Assembly: GCF_049943335.1 (NCBI RefSeq)
Contig: NZ_JBNFVY010000004.1
Location: forward strand, 1-64,000
DNA length: 64,000 bases
Source: JBNFVY01 sp049943335
GTDB lineage: Bacteria; Pseudomonadota; Alphaproteobacteria; Rhodobacterales; Rhodobacteraceae
Direction of reading: 5' to 3'
The notes beneath the pieces are model-generated. The model searched no databases, had not been told where the DNA came from, and worked only from the letters and a program-made list of their open reading frames with translations. The position numbers and the translations under genes were made by a program. Shown here in pieces: positions 1 through 8,797 of this stretch (position 1 is the first letter of the stretch; the number at the start of each line of letters is the position of its first letter).

Positions 1-197
1 ACCGCATGGATCGAATTGCGGTCGCACTCCCACCCCTCGCCGAGCAGCACCGGATTGTGGCCAAGGTCGATGAACTCATGGCGCTGTGTGATCAGCTGGA
101 GGCCAGCCTCACCGCCACCGCCACCACCCGCAGCAAACTCCTCAACGCCCTCCTGCACGAGGCGTTGGAGCCTGCTGCGGAAACAGCCGACGCATGA
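1..197 (+). CDS. hsdS: Type I restriction-modification specificity subunit HsdS (3' end only)
   Basis: Only the C-terminal end lies in the window; the reading frame is open to the left edge. The visible part has the typical end of an S-subunit target-recognition domain: an IAVALPPLAEQHRIV segment followed by a helical conserved region (VDELMALCDQLEASL) that spaces the two recognition domains and contacts HsdM. HsdS sets the DNA sequence recognised by the HsdR/HsdM/HsdS complex. Its TGA stop overlaps the ATG of the next gene by 4 bp, so the two are probably translationally coupled. hsdM and hsdR would be expected to the left, outside the window. The family is clear from the conserved C-terminal motif; the specificity cannot be read. 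Confidence 0.85.
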   Translation, partial: RMDRIAVALPPLAEQHRIVAKVDELMALCDQLEASLTATATTRSKLLNALLHEALEPAAETADA

Positions 198-1486
198 CCA
201 AAATCCGCGCGGTCCATCAATTCTTCCCCGTCGGTCAGGGTCTGTTTGCTACGGGCTCGGTCGAGTTCTGGCCACCTCAGCCAAGACGGCGACGAAATAT
301 CAGTATCCCCGGCCAGTCTATTCCGGCACCGGACGGGCCATACCGCTGGGTTTATGACTGTGGATCCAGTTCGGGAAAGCGGCTGGTCACCAACGCGGTC
401 GACGATCTGAAACACGATTGCCAAGGTGAGAAGATCGACCTCCTGACCCTGTCGCATTTCCACAATGACCACATCAACGGTTTGGTTGAACTGCTGAATG
501 AGATCGGTGCCAAGAGAGTAATGCTGCCGTGGGCACCCTTGTGGCACCGCCTGCTGATCGGCTTTGAACAAGGGCTGAGGGCAGAAGACCCCGAGATGTT
601 GTTCTATGTCGATCCAGTGCAATTTTTCATTCAAGAAGCGGGTGACGGGTTTGAACAGGTCTTGTTCGTCATGCCCTCCGACGGTGAAGGGCCGCCTTTC
701 ACGACCGAACCAACTGCGGCTCCCGGACCGCCTGAAGATCGGGACGACCCCGACAAGCCGTCTGGGCCCGGCGACGCCGTTTCGTACGGAGATTTGGAGG
801 GGGCATACGGTCACTTGGACCATCGCGTGCGGATGCTTCGTTCTGGCAAGGCCATTGCGGTCCATGGGGTTTGGGAATTCCTGCCCTATAATGATCCCTC
901 TACAAAACCAGATGATCCATTCGGCTTCACGACAAAGGTGGATGCTCATCGAGGTGCGCTGCTGAACGGCAACGAAAACGAACGGCAAAGCGCTCTTGAT
1001 GACCTACGGACGCTCTATGAGACAACCTTCGGTCGTGGGGCGGGCATGAACAATGTCAGTCTAATGCTTTACGGCGGCGCGATTGGCCCTTGGACGGGGC
1101 AGAGGTTCTGCAATTGCGAATGCTTGTATCACCGACTTATCGGCGCTTGCGGCTGTTGGAAGGAGTATGAAACGAAAGGTGCGATCCTGCTAACCGGCGA
1201 TGGGAACCTGAAAAGTGCTGCGAAGTGGAACAGTTTGGAGGGTTACCTTGATGCGCGCCGGGCAAGACGAACGAGCGTGTTTCAAGTCCCGCATCACGGT
1301 GCCCGTGCAAATTGGCATGACGGGCTTGCCGCGCTGATTGCGCCCACAACAAGCGTGTTCAGCTCAGATCCGCGCCACAGCTACGGCCACCCGCATGCTG
1401 AGGTCTTGCGCGATTTCTGGCCGTTCCGCCCTGTGCAAGTGGATCAGCATTCGGGTTTCTCGATGCATGTGATGCTGGAGCGTTGA
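194..1486 (+). CDS. Metallo-beta-lactamase-fold hydrolase with an inserted cysteine cluster, coupled to hsdS
   Basis: This is a 430-residue protein. It has the MBL metal motif H88-x-H90-x-D92-H93 (SHFHNDHINGL), a later TGD with Asp336, and a P-H-H-G motif at 366-369 followed by a S-x-G-H-P-H segment. That pattern is closest to the ComEC/Rec2-like branch of MBL proteins, many of which are nucleases or phosphodiesterases. An unusual stretch at residues 306-321 holds five Cys and one His (C306, C308, C310, H313, C319, C321) and could bind a further metal. The start overlaps the hsdS stop (ATGA), so the gene looks like an accessory of the restriction locus. No signal peptide is seen. The fold is well supported; substrate and any defence role are inference. 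Confidence 0.75.
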   Translation: MTKIRAVHQFFPVGQGLFATGSVEFWPPQPRRRRNISIPGQSIPAPDGPYRWVYDCGSSSGKRLVTNAVDDLKHDCQGEKIDLLTLSHFHNDHINGLVELLNEIGAKRVMLPWAPLWHRLLIGFEQGLRAEDPEMLFYVDPVQFFIQEAGDGFEQVLFVMPSDGEGPPFTTEPTAAPGPPEDRDDPDKPSGPGDAVSYGDLEGAYGHLDHRVRMLRSGKAIAVHGVWEFLPYNDPSTKPDDPFGFTTKVDAHRGALLNGNENERQSALDDLRTLYETTFGRGAGMNNVSLMLYGGAIGPWTGQRFCNCECLYHRLIGACGCWKEYETKGAILLTGDGNLKSAAKWNSLEGYLDARRARRTSVFQVPHHGARANWHDGLAALIAPTTSVFSSDPRHSYGHPHAEVLRDFWPFRPVQVDQHSGFSMHVMLER

Positions 1487-1722
1487 AATGAGGGAAGTTG
1501 CATTTGGCAGGGCTGTCCTGAACTCTGTGTATCTGGGCTGGCCCATACGGGTTTCAGTTGCGGTCAGGCAGTGAAGCAATCGTCGACCATTATTGCGAAT
1601 TGGCTGCGTTTCGTCTTTTCCCTGCCTTTACGCGCGATACCCCTACTACGCCTTCACAGTTGTTGCCCGTAGCCAAATAACGGTCTTCTTGATCGGTCCC
1701 GTGAACCATCGCGAGGCCAGTC

Positions 1723-2706
1723 ATGACTGTTACGCCCTTCAATACCGAGACGTCTTCCCGCAGCTCGCGCATGCTGCGGACGGCACTCGGGCCAGGCATC
1801 GCCGCGTGGCTCGAAGACGCTGGCGTCGTCGAGGTGATGCTGAACCCTGACGGGCGGCTCTGGATCGACCGGTTGGCCAATGGGTTGGCTGATAGTGGCG
1901 CAGTTCTCTCCCCTGCCGATGGCGAACGCATCATCCGGCTTGTCGCGCATCATGTCGGCGCGGAAGTCCATCCTGCGGCCCCGCGTGTTTCGGCTGAATT
2001 GCCAGATACGGGCGAGCGCTTCGAGGGTTTGCTGCCCCCAGTGGTTTCTGCTCCCACATTTGCCATTCGCAAGCCCGCCGTCGCGGTGTTCACTCTTGAG
2101 GACTATGTCTCCGGCGGCATTTTTCCCCCGGATGCCGCAGATCACCTCCGCGAAGGGGTCACCAGACGGGCCAATATTCTTGTCGCGGGGGGGACCTCGA
2201 CAGGCAAGACGACCCTGACCAATGCGCTGTTGGCGGAGGTCGCCAAGACCTCAGACCGCGTAGTTCTGATCGAAGACACGCGCGAACTGCAATGCCCGAC
2301 CCCCAACCTCGTGGCCCTGCGGACGAAAGACGGGGTTGCGACCCTGGCCGATCTCGTGCGCGCGTCCTTGCGGCTGCGGCCCGATCGTATCCCCATTGGC
2401 GAGGTGCGCGGGCCGGAAGCGCTCGACCTGCTCAAGGCCTGGGGCACCGGCCATCCGGGCGGGATCGGCACGATCCACGCCGGGTCCGCCATCGGCGCAC
2501 TGCGGCGCCTCGAACAGCTGATCCAAGAGGCGGTTGTCACCGTACCGCGCGCCCTGATCGCAGAAACTATCGACCTAATCGCCGTTCTGTCCGGACGTGG
2601 GGCCGAGCGTCGCCTCTCCGAGTTGGCGCGTGTCACCGGCCTGACCGCCTCGGGCGATTACGCCCTCACCCCCCTTTTCCCACCAACACAAGGAAGCCAT
2701 CCATGA
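1723..2706 (+). CDS. trbB: P-type conjugative transfer ATPase TrbB (VirB11 family)
   Basis: This is a 327-residue hexameric secretion ATPase that powers pilus assembly and DNA transfer at the cytoplasmic face of the type IV secretion channel. Visible motifs are Walker A GGTSTGKTT at 156-164, the Asp box IEDTREL at 183-189, a Walker-B-like IPIGEVRG at 223-230 and the His box GHPGGIGTIHAGS at 243-255, all in the order expected for VirB11/TrbB. The ATG is preceded by GAGG six bases upstream. It is the first gene of the trb operon and its stop overlaps the trbC start. No gene lies in the 236 bases between the MBL gene and trbB, so the operon promoter probably sits there. Confidence 0.95.
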   Translation: MTVTPFNTETSSRSSRMLRTALGPGIAAWLEDAGVVEVMLNPDGRLWIDRLANGLADSGAVLSPADGERIIRLVAHHVGAEVHPAAPRVSAELPDTGERFEGLLPPVVSAPTFAIRKPAVAVFTLEDYVSGGIFPPDAADHLREGVTRRANILVAGGTSTGKTTLTNALLAEVAKTSDRVVLIEDTRELQCPTPNLVALRTKDGVATLADLVRASLRLRPDRIPIGEVRGPEALDLLKAWGTGHPGGIGTIHAGSAIGALRRLEQLIQEAVVTVPRALIAETIDLIAVLSGRGAERRLSELARVTGLTASGDYALTPLFPPTQGSHP

Positions 2707-3029
2707 CCCTTCTGCCATCATTTCGCACAGCCCTTGGCGCAACCGCGCTCGGCCTCGTCGTCTTCGCCCTGCCTGAGCCGGCGCTCGCCGCCGGGTCCGG
2801 CATGCCGTGGGAAGCCCCCTTGCAAACCATCCTCGAATCGATCGAAGGCCCGGTCGCCAAGATCGTCGCGGTGATCATCATCATTGTCACGGGCCTGACG
2901 TTGGCCTTCGGCGACAGTTCGGGCGGGTTCCGGCGGCTGGTGCAGATCGTCTTCGGGCTTTCCATCGCCTTTGCCGCCTCGAGTTTCTTTCTGTCCTTCT
3001 TCTCCTTCGGCGGCGGAGCGCTGATCTGA
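2703..3029 (+). CDS. trbC: Conjugal pilin TrbC (VirB2 family)
   Basis: This is a 108-residue pilin precursor of the mating-pair formation system. A signal sequence with an Ala-rich cleavage zone (PEPALAAGSG) ends near residue 31. Two hydrophobic segments follow, at about 56-70 and 80-102, separated by a short polar loop, which is the VirB2/TrbC layout. The ATG overlaps the trbB stop by 4 bp. The end TGATG couples it to trbD. Whether the product is cyclised, as in RP4 TrbC, cannot be decided from sequence alone, and no traF peptidase gene is visible in the window. Confidence 0.9.
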   Translation: MTLLPSFRTALGATALGLVVFALPEPALAAGSGMPWEAPLQTILESIEGPVAKIVAVIIIIVTGLTLAFGDSSGGFRRLVQIVFGLSIAFAASSFFLSFFSFGGGALI

Positions 3030-3298
3030 TGGAGAACCCCACCGACATTCCCGGCTACTTCGCGCCGGTGCACCGGGCCCTGATCGATCCGATCCTGCTG
3101 GCCGGTGCGCCGCGCACCATCGCCATTGCCAATGGCACTCTGGCGGCCGCCATCGGGCTGGGCCTGCGGCTCTGGCTCGTGGGCCTCGTGTTCTGGCTCG
3201 TCGGTCATCTCCTCGCGGTCTGGGCCGCGAAGCGGGATGCGCAGATCGCCGAGGTGGCGCGGCGGCATCTCCGTTACCCCTCCTGGTTCGGGGTCTGA
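3029..3298 (+). CDS. trbD: Conjugal transfer protein TrbD (VirB3 family)
   Basis: This is an 89-residue inner-membrane protein. It starts with a short polar N-terminus containing the family-typical pattern VHRAL..P.L..GAPR, followed by one long hydrophobic stretch at about 32-63, and ends in a basic tail. TrbD/VirB3 sits in the inner membrane and associates with the TrbE ATPase, whose gene follows directly. The ATG overlaps the trbC stop by one base (TGATG). Position and size match TrbD in other P-type trb operons. Confidence 0.9.
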   Translation: MENPTDIPGYFAPVHRALIDPILLAGAPRTIAIANGTLAAAIGLGLRLWLVGLVFWLVGHLLAVWAAKRDAQIAEVARRHLRYPSWFGV

Positions 3299-3302
3299 GC
3301 CG

Positions 3303-5783
3303 ATGATGCGTCTCGCCGAATACCGCTCCAAATCCGCCCTTCTGGCCGATTTTCTGCCCTGGGCTGCATTGGTCGCACCCGGCGTCATCCTGAACAAAGA
3401 TGGCAGCCTGCAACGCACAGCGCGGTTTCGGGGGCCGGATCTGGATTCAGCCACGCCCGCCGAACTGGTCGCCACGTCGGCCCGGCTGAACAGCGCCCTC
3501 CGGCGGCTTGGTTCTGGCTGGGCCGTCTTCATCGAGGCGCAGCGGATCCCGGCACAGGACTATCCGGCCTCCGAGTTCCCCGATCCTGTCTCCGCCCTCG
3601 TCGATGCCGAACGCCGCGCGCAGTTCGAAGAAGCGGGCGCGCATTTCGAGAGCGCGTATTTCCTGACGCTGGTCTGGATGCCGCCCGCTGACGACGCGAG
3701 CCGCGCCGAGGGCTGGTTGCTAGAAAACGCACCGGATCGCAGCACCAAGCCACAGGATCTTGTCTCCAGCTTTGTCAGCCGCGCCGACCGGCTGATCGAT
3801 CTGCTTGACGGGTTCATGCCGGAAATCGCCTGGCTCTCCGATGCCGAGACCCTGACCTACCTGCATTCGACCGTTTCGACCCGGCGCCAGCGCGTCCGCG
3901 TCCCGGAGGTCCCGATGCATCTGGACGCGGTGCTGGCCGATGATCCGTTGGTGGGTGGGCTGATACCACGGCTCGGGGCCGCTCATCTCAAGACCCTGAC
4001 CATCATCGGCCTGCCAAGCGCCACCTGGCCCGGTTTGCTCGACGAATTGAACGCTCAGGGTTTCGAGTATCGCTGGTGCACGCGCGCGATCTGCCTCGAC
4101 AAGACGGATGCCGCCCGGGTGTTCACCCGTATCCGACGCCAGTGGTTCGCCAAGCGCAAGTCGGTGGCCGCGATCCTAAAGGAGGTGATGACCAACGAAG
4201 CCTCGACCCTGCTCGACAGCGATGCGGCCAACAAAGCGGCCGATGCGGACGAGGCGTTGCAGGAACTTGGTGCCGATGTGGCGGGCGCGGCCTACGTGAC
4301 CGCCACGATCACTGTCTGGGACGAAGACCCCCGAGCGGCCGAGGCGAAGCTCAAAGCGGTAGAGAAGATCGTACAGGGACGCGATTTCACCTGCATCCCG
4401 GAAACATTGAACGCGCTCGAGGCCTGGCTCGGCTCCCTGCCCGGCCATCTCTACGCCAATGTCCGTCAGCCACCCATCTCGACGCTGAACCTCGCCCATA
4501 TGATCCCGATCTCGGCGGTCTGGGCAGGGCCGGACCGGAACGACCATCTGGACGGCCCGCCACTGTTCCACGCCGAAACCGACGGCACGACCCCGTTCCG
4601 GTTTTCGACTCATGTGGGCGATGTCGGCCATACCTTGATCGTCGGCCCGACCGGGGCGGGCAAATCAGTCCTGCTAGCGTTGATGGCGTTGCAGTTCCGC
4701 CGCTACCCGGGCGCGCAGGTCTTCGCCTTCGATTTCGGCGGATCGATCCGTTGTGCCACACTCGCCATGGGTGGCGATTGGGAAAACCTCGGCGATGCGC
4801 TGTCCGACGAGGACCCCGCCGTACAGATGCAACCACTCGCGCGGATCGACGACGCGTCCGAACGCGCCTGGGCGCAGGACTGGCTTGCGGGAATCCTCGG
4901 ACGGGAAGGCGCGACGATCGACCCAAGCGCGCGGGACCATCTCTGGTCGGCTTTGAGCTCGCTCGCCTCGGCCCCGTGCGAGGAACGCACGCTGACCGGC
5001 CTCTCGGTCCTGCTGCAATCGACCGAGTTGAAACGCGCGCTGAAGCCCTTCTGCCTCGGCGGGCCTTTCGGCCGGCTTCTGGATGCGGAGGTCGAAGACC
5101 TGGGCAGCGCGGACGTGCTCGCGTTTGAGACCGAAGGGCTGATCGGCTCAGCAACGGCACCGGCCGTGCTCGCCTATCTCTTCCACCGGATCGAGGCGCG
5201 GCTCGACGGACGTCCCACGATGATCCTGATCGACGAGGGCTGGCTTGCGCTGGATGACGCCAATTTCGGCGGGCAGCTGCGCGAATGGCTGAAGACGCTC
5301 CGAAAGAAGAACGCTTCGGTGATCTTCGCCACCCAGTCGCTGGCCGATATCGACGGGTCCCACATCGCACCCGCCATCATCGAGAGCTGCCCCACACGGA
5401 TTTTCCTGCCCAACGAGCGCGCCTTCGAACCCCAGATCGCCCGGATCTACCAGAACTTCGGGCTGAACGACCGCCAGATCGACATCGTCGCCCGCGCCAC
5501 GCCGAAGCGGGACTACTACTGCCAGTCGCGGCGCGGAAACCGGCTCTTCTCACTGGGCCTCGGCGAGGTGGCGCTGGCCTTCACCGCCGCCTCATCCAAG
5601 GCTGATCAGGCCGCGATAAGCGAACTGCTCGCCACCCATGGCCGGGATGGCTTTGCCGCCGCCTGGCTGCGCCATCACGGTCTTGATTGGGCCATCGACC
5701 TGCTCGGGCCCGACATCGCACCAGCCGATCCGACACCCCCTCACCCTGACCAAAAGGAGACAGAACATGCCCCGCAATCCTGA
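3303..5783 (+). CDS. trbE: Conjugal transfer ATPase TrbE (VirB4 family)
   Basis: This is an 826-residue VirB4-type ATPase that energises pilus biogenesis and substrate transfer at the inner membrane. Walker A GPTGAGKS is at 448-455 and Walker B MILIDEG at 640-646, followed by the Q-containing FATQSLADI motif. The N-terminal half is the CagE/TrbE/VirB4 domain. The start chosen is the ATG four bases after the trbD stop (MMRLAEYRSK); the frame is open further upstream into trbD, but that extension reads out of frame through trbD and is not credible. The last 17 bases overlap trbJ. Length and motif order are normal for TrbE. Confidence 0.95.
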   Translation: MMRLAEYRSKSALLADFLPWAALVAPGVILNKDGSLQRTARFRGPDLDSATPAELVATSARLNSALRRLGSGWAVFIEAQRIPAQDYPASEFPDPVSALVDAERRAQFEEAGAHFESAYFLTLVWMPPADDASRAEGWLLENAPDRSTKPQDLVSSFVSRADRLIDLLDGFMPEIAWLSDAETLTYLHSTVSTRRQRVRVPEVPMHLDAVLADDPLVGGLIPRLGAAHLKTLTIIGLPSATWPGLLDELNAQGFEYRWCTRAICLDKTDAARVFTRIRRQWFAKRKSVAAILKEVMTNEASTLLDSDAANKAADADEALQELGADVAGAAYVTATITVWDEDPRAAEAKLKAVEKIVQGRDFTCIPETLNALEAWLGSLPGHLYANVRQPPISTLNLAHMIPISAVWAGPDRNDHLDGPPLFHAETDGTTPFRFSTHVGDVGHTLIVGPTGAGKSVLLALMALQFRRYPGAQVFAFDFGGSIRCATLAMGGDWENLGDALSDEDPAVQMQPLARIDDASERAWAQDWLAGILGREGATIDPSARDHLWSALSSLASAPCEERTLTGLSVLLQSTELKRALKPFCLGGPFGRLLDAEVEDLGSADVLAFETEGLIGSATAPAVLAYLFHRIEARLDGRPTMILIDEGWLALDDANFGGQLREWLKTLRKKNASVIFATQSLADIDGSHIAPAIIESCPTRIFLPNERAFEPQIARIYQNFGLNDRQIDIVARATPKRDYYCQSRRGNRLFSLGLGEVALAFTAASSKADQAAISELLATHGRDGFAAAWLRHHGLDWAIDLLGPDIAPADPTPPHPDQKETEHAPQS

Positions 5784-6549
5784 ACGCCCAGCCCGGCCCC
5801 GCAAACTCGCCGCCGCATTGATGGCCAGCGCCATTGTCCTGACACCGGTTCTCACGACGCCGGCGCAGGCCTTCCTCTTCGGTGCTGGCGGCCGGATCGT
5901 CTACGACCCGCGGAACCATGCCGAAAACATCCTCTCTGCCGCCCGCGCGCTCGAGCAGATCAACAACCAGATCGCCCAGATCCAGAACCAGGCGCAAATG
6001 CTGATGAACGATGCGCTGAACCTAGCGAACCTACCGCATTCCTCGCTGGCGCAACTGCAGGACGCTATCGGTGAAACCCAGCGACTCCTTGCCGATGCCC
6101 AGAGCCTCGCCTTCGACGTAGCCACCATCGAACAGGCCTTCGCGCAGGACTACGGCGCTGCGGCAGCGCAGGGCGATTTCGATGCGATGATCGCCGGCGC
6201 GCGCGAACGTTGGGAGACCTCCGTCGCGGGCTTCGAGGACGCGTTGCGCGTGCAGGCCGGGGTCGTCGGCAATATCGACGGAGCCCGCAGCCAGATGGAA
6301 GCACTCATCCGCGAGAGCCAAGGAGCCGTTGGGGCCCTGCAGGTCGCACAGGCTGGCAACCAGCTGCTCGCATTGCAATCGACACAGATCGCCGATCTGA
6401 CGGCCGCCATCGCCGCGCAGAACCGGGCCGAAGCGCTGGAAGCCGCCCGCATCGCCTCCGCCGAGGCGCAGGGCCGCAAGAACCTCACGCGGTTCCTCGA
6501 TTACGGCGGCGGCTACTCCCCCGGCTCAGTACGGCTGTTCGGGGAGTAA
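5767..6549 (+). CDS. trbJ: P-type conjugative transfer protein TrbJ (VirB5-like)
   Basis: This is a 260-residue exported protein. An N-terminal signal peptide (basic PRNPERPARPRK, then a hydrophobic run ending ...TPAQA) is followed by FLFGAGGRIVYDPRNH, a recognisable TrbJ start of the mature protein. The middle is a long coiled-coil region rich in Gln and Ala (ALEQINNQIAQIQNQAQML) and the end carries GGGYSPG. TrbJ is the minor pilus component equivalent to VirB5. The ATG has a GGAG Shine-Dalgarno inside the end of trbE and overlaps that gene. The frame continues upstream inside trbE, but only this start gives a signal peptide. Confidence 0.9.
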   Translation: MPRNPERPARPRKLAAALMASAIVLTPVLTTPAQAFLFGAGGRIVYDPRNHAENILSAARALEQINNQIAQIQNQAQMLMNDALNLANLPHSSLAQLQDAIGETQRLLADAQSLAFDVATIEQAFAQDYGAAAAQGDFDAMIAGARERWETSVAGFEDALRVQAGVVGNIDGARSQMEALIRESQGAVGALQVAQAGNQLLALQSTQIADLTAAIAAQNRAEALEAARIASAEAQGRKNLTRFLDYGGGYSPGSVRLFGE

Positions 6550-6553
6550 GCGC

Positions 6554-6823
6554 ATGGCCCTCGACACCCCGCGAACTCTGCGCCTTGTCGCCTTCGGTAT
6601 CGGCGGCCTTGCCGCCCTCGCCGCCGCGGTCGAACTGACACGCACCGTCCTGCCCACCGACACCGGGCATGTGATCAGGGATGACGCCTTGCGCGGCACC
6701 CTCGCACGTTGCCGTGACCTGACGCCCGAAGACTACGCCACCGACACCGAATGCCGCGCCGCCTGGGAGGCGGCCCGGCAGCGCTTCTTCGATCTGGCTC
6801 CTGAGCCGGCCGGGACGGAGTAA
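6554..6823 (+). CDS. trbK: Putative entry-exclusion protein TrbK-alt
   Basis: This is an 89-residue protein with one N-terminal membrane segment (about residues 10-31) and a periplasmic tail holding two Cys (LARCRDLTPED, TECRAAW) that may form a disulfide. Small proteins of this design between trbJ and trbL are usually called TrbK-alt and are proposed to block entry of a second copy of the same element. The gene begins 4 bases after trbJ and ends 4 bases before trbL. The role is inferred from position and general design; it does not have the lipobox of classical TrbK. Confidence 0.75.
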   Translation: MALDTPRTLRLVAFGIGGLAALAAAVELTRTVLPTDTGHVIRDDALRGTLARCRDLTPEDYATDTECRAAWEAARQRFFDLAPEPAGTE

Positions 6824-6827
6824 GGCA

Positions 6828-8114
6828 ATGGGCGGCGTCAGCGTCATCGACCGGTTTCTCGAGGTCTTCGCCTCCTACATCGATTCCGGTTTCGGACTTC
6901 TCGGCGGCGACGTCGCCTTCCTCGCCACCACGCTGATCGTCATCGACATCACGCTGGCTGCCCTCTTCTGGGCCTGGGGCGCGGATGACGACATCATCGC
7001 GCGGCTGGTGAAGAAGACCCTCTTCGTCGGGGTCTTTGCATACATCATCGGCAACTGGAACACGCTGGCCCGGATCGTCTTTGACAGCTTCGCGGGGCTT
7101 GGCCTGGTCGCCACCGGCGGCACCATTTCCGCCAGCGAGCTGCTGCAGCCCGGGCGCATCGCGCAGGTCGGGCTCGAGGCCGGGCAGCCGATCCTCGCCT
7201 CCATCGCCGACCTCTCCGGGTTCGTCGCCGTCTTCGAGAACTTCATCCAGATCGGGATCCTGTTCTTCGCCTGGCTGGTGGTGCTGCTCTCGTTCTTCAT
7301 CCTCGCAATCCAGCTCTTCGTCACCCTGATCGAATTCAAGCTGGCCACGCTGGCAGGCTTCATCCTCGTGCCCTTCGGCCTGTTCAACAAGACCGCCTTC
7401 ATGGCCGAACGCGTGCTGGGCCTCGTCATTTCTTCGGGTGTAAAGGTTCTGGTGCTGGCCGTGATCGTCGGCATTGGCTCCACCATCTTCAGCGAGTTCA
7501 CCGCCGGATTCGCGGGCGAACCCACGATCAACGACGCGATGTCGGTGGTCCTTGGCGCGCTGGCGCTCCTCGCCCTCGGCATCTTCGGACCGGGCATCGC
7601 CAATGGCATCGTTTCGGGCGGTCCGCAGCTCGGAGCAGGCGCCGCAGTCGGCACCGGTATCGCCGTGGGCGGGGCTGCAGTCGCCGGAGTCGCCGGGACC
7701 CGGATGGCCCTTGGCACCGGTGGCGCGGCCCTGCGTGGTGCCAGTGCGGTTGGCAGCGGAACCGCCACTGCATACCAACTTGGTGCCGCGTCCCGCAGCA
7801 CAGCGTTGGGCAAGTCCGTCGGTGGCGTGGCCGCGGTCGGCAAGACCGGTGCCGTCGCCGCGTTCAGCCCGCTCCGACGCGCGATCTCGGACGGCGCGCA
7901 GTCTGGTGCCCGCGCAGCCTATGCCGCCACCGGGGGACGGATGGCGGGTGGTGCCCTGCCCTCCCCGGCCAATGACGGCCCGCCCGATTGGGCGCGCCGG
8001 ATGAAGCGCCAGCAATCCCTTCAACACGGCCTTTCCACCGCCGCCCATGTCATCCGCTCCGGAGACCATGGCGGCGGCGGCACGGTCGTCAGCCTCTCCG
8101 AAAGGTCCTCCTGA
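6828..8114 (+). CDS. trbL: P-type conjugative transfer protein TrbL (VirB6 family)
   Basis: This is a 428-residue polytopic inner-membrane protein. Residues 1-250 contain about six hydrophobic segments, including the runs around VAFLATTLIVIDITLAALFW and FAWLVVLLSFFILAIQL. Residues 250-370 are rich in Gly and Ala, and the C-terminus is hydrophilic and basic. That layout is typical of TrbL/VirB6, which forms part of the channel in the inner membrane. The last base overlaps the ATG of trbF (TGATG), showing tight coupling. Length is within the family range. Confidence 0.92.
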   Translation: MGGVSVIDRFLEVFASYIDSGFGLLGGDVAFLATTLIVIDITLAALFWAWGADDDIIARLVKKTLFVGVFAYIIGNWNTLARIVFDSFAGLGLVATGGTISASELLQPGRIAQVGLEAGQPILASIADLSGFVAVFENFIQIGILFFAWLVVLLSFFILAIQLFVTLIEFKLATLAGFILVPFGLFNKTAFMAERVLGLVISSGVKVLVLAVIVGIGSTIFSEFTAGFAGEPTINDAMSVVLGALALLALGIFGPGIANGIVSGGPQLGAGAAVGTGIAVGGAAVAGVAGTRMALGTGGAALRGASAVGSGTATAYQLGAASRSTALGKSVGGVAAVGKTGAVAAFSPLRRAISDGAQSGARAAYAATGGRMAGGALPSPANDGPPDWARRMKRQQSLQHGLSTAAHVIRSGDHGGGGTVVSLSERSS

Positions 8115-8797
8115 TGTTCCGACGCCCCAGTGTTCGCTATGGCACCACGCCCGAGCCCGTCACCCCCTACCAGAAGGCCGCCCAGGTCTGGGACGAGCGC
8201 ATCGGCTCGGCCCGCGTTCAGGCCCGAAACTGGCGCCTCATGGCAATGGGCTGCCTCGCCCTGTCCGCCGGGCTCAGCGCGGCGCTCACCTGGCAATCGA
8301 CGCGCAGCAGCGTCGTCCCCTACGTGGTCGAGGTCGACGATCTCGGTGCGGCACAGGCCGTCACGCCAGCCTTGGCCGAGTATCGCCCGACCGATCCGCA
8401 GATCGCCTGGCATCTCGCCCGCTTCGTCGAGCATGTCCGGCAGGTCCCGGCCGATCCGATCGTGCTGCGCCAGAACTGGCTTCGTGCTTATGACTTCGCC
8501 ACGGATCGCGGCGGGATTGCGCTGAACGACTATGCCCGCGTGAACGATCCCTTCGCCAGCGTTGGTGACACACAGGTCTCCGTCGAGGTCTCCAGCGTCA
8601 TCCGTGCATCAGAGTCGAGCTTCCGCGTCGCCTGGATCGAGCGGCGCTACGAGAACGGACAGCTCGCAGCCACCGAACGCTGGACCGCCATCCTGAGCAT
8701 CGTGATCCAGCCGCCGCGCGATTCGGAGCGCCTGCGGGCAAACCCGCTCGGCGTCTATGTCCATGCCATCAACTGGTCGAGGGAGAGTGCCCAATGA
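8114..8797 (+). CDS. trbF: Conjugal transfer protein TrbF (VirB8 family)
   Basis: This is a 227-residue bitopic membrane protein. A cytoplasmic N-terminus (TPEPVTPYQKAAQVWDERIGSARVQARNWR) precedes one transmembrane helix at about 43-60, then a periplasmic VirB8-fold domain running to the end. The motif pattern around YVVEVDDLGAAQAVTPA and RFVEHVRQVPADP is characteristic of TrbF. It links the inner-membrane complex to TrbG/TrbI. The start is the ATG overlapping the trbL stop, and the end overlaps trbG by 4 bp. Confidence 0.93.
   Translation: MFRRPSVRYGTTPEPVTPYQKAAQVWDERIGSARVQARNWRLMAMGCLALSAGLSAALTWQSTRSSVVPYVVEVDDLGAAQAVTPALAEYRPTDPQIAWHLARFVEHVRQVPADPIVLRQNWLRAYDFATDRGGIALNDYARVNDPFASVGDTQVSVEVSSVIRASESSFRVAWIERRYENGQLAATERWTAILSIVIQPPRDSERLRANPLGVYVHAINWSRESAQ

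Noticed and set aside
6675..8069. 464-codon frame on the minus strand
   Set aside because: Antisense shadow of trbL produced by high GC; the product is low-complexity with no start signal.
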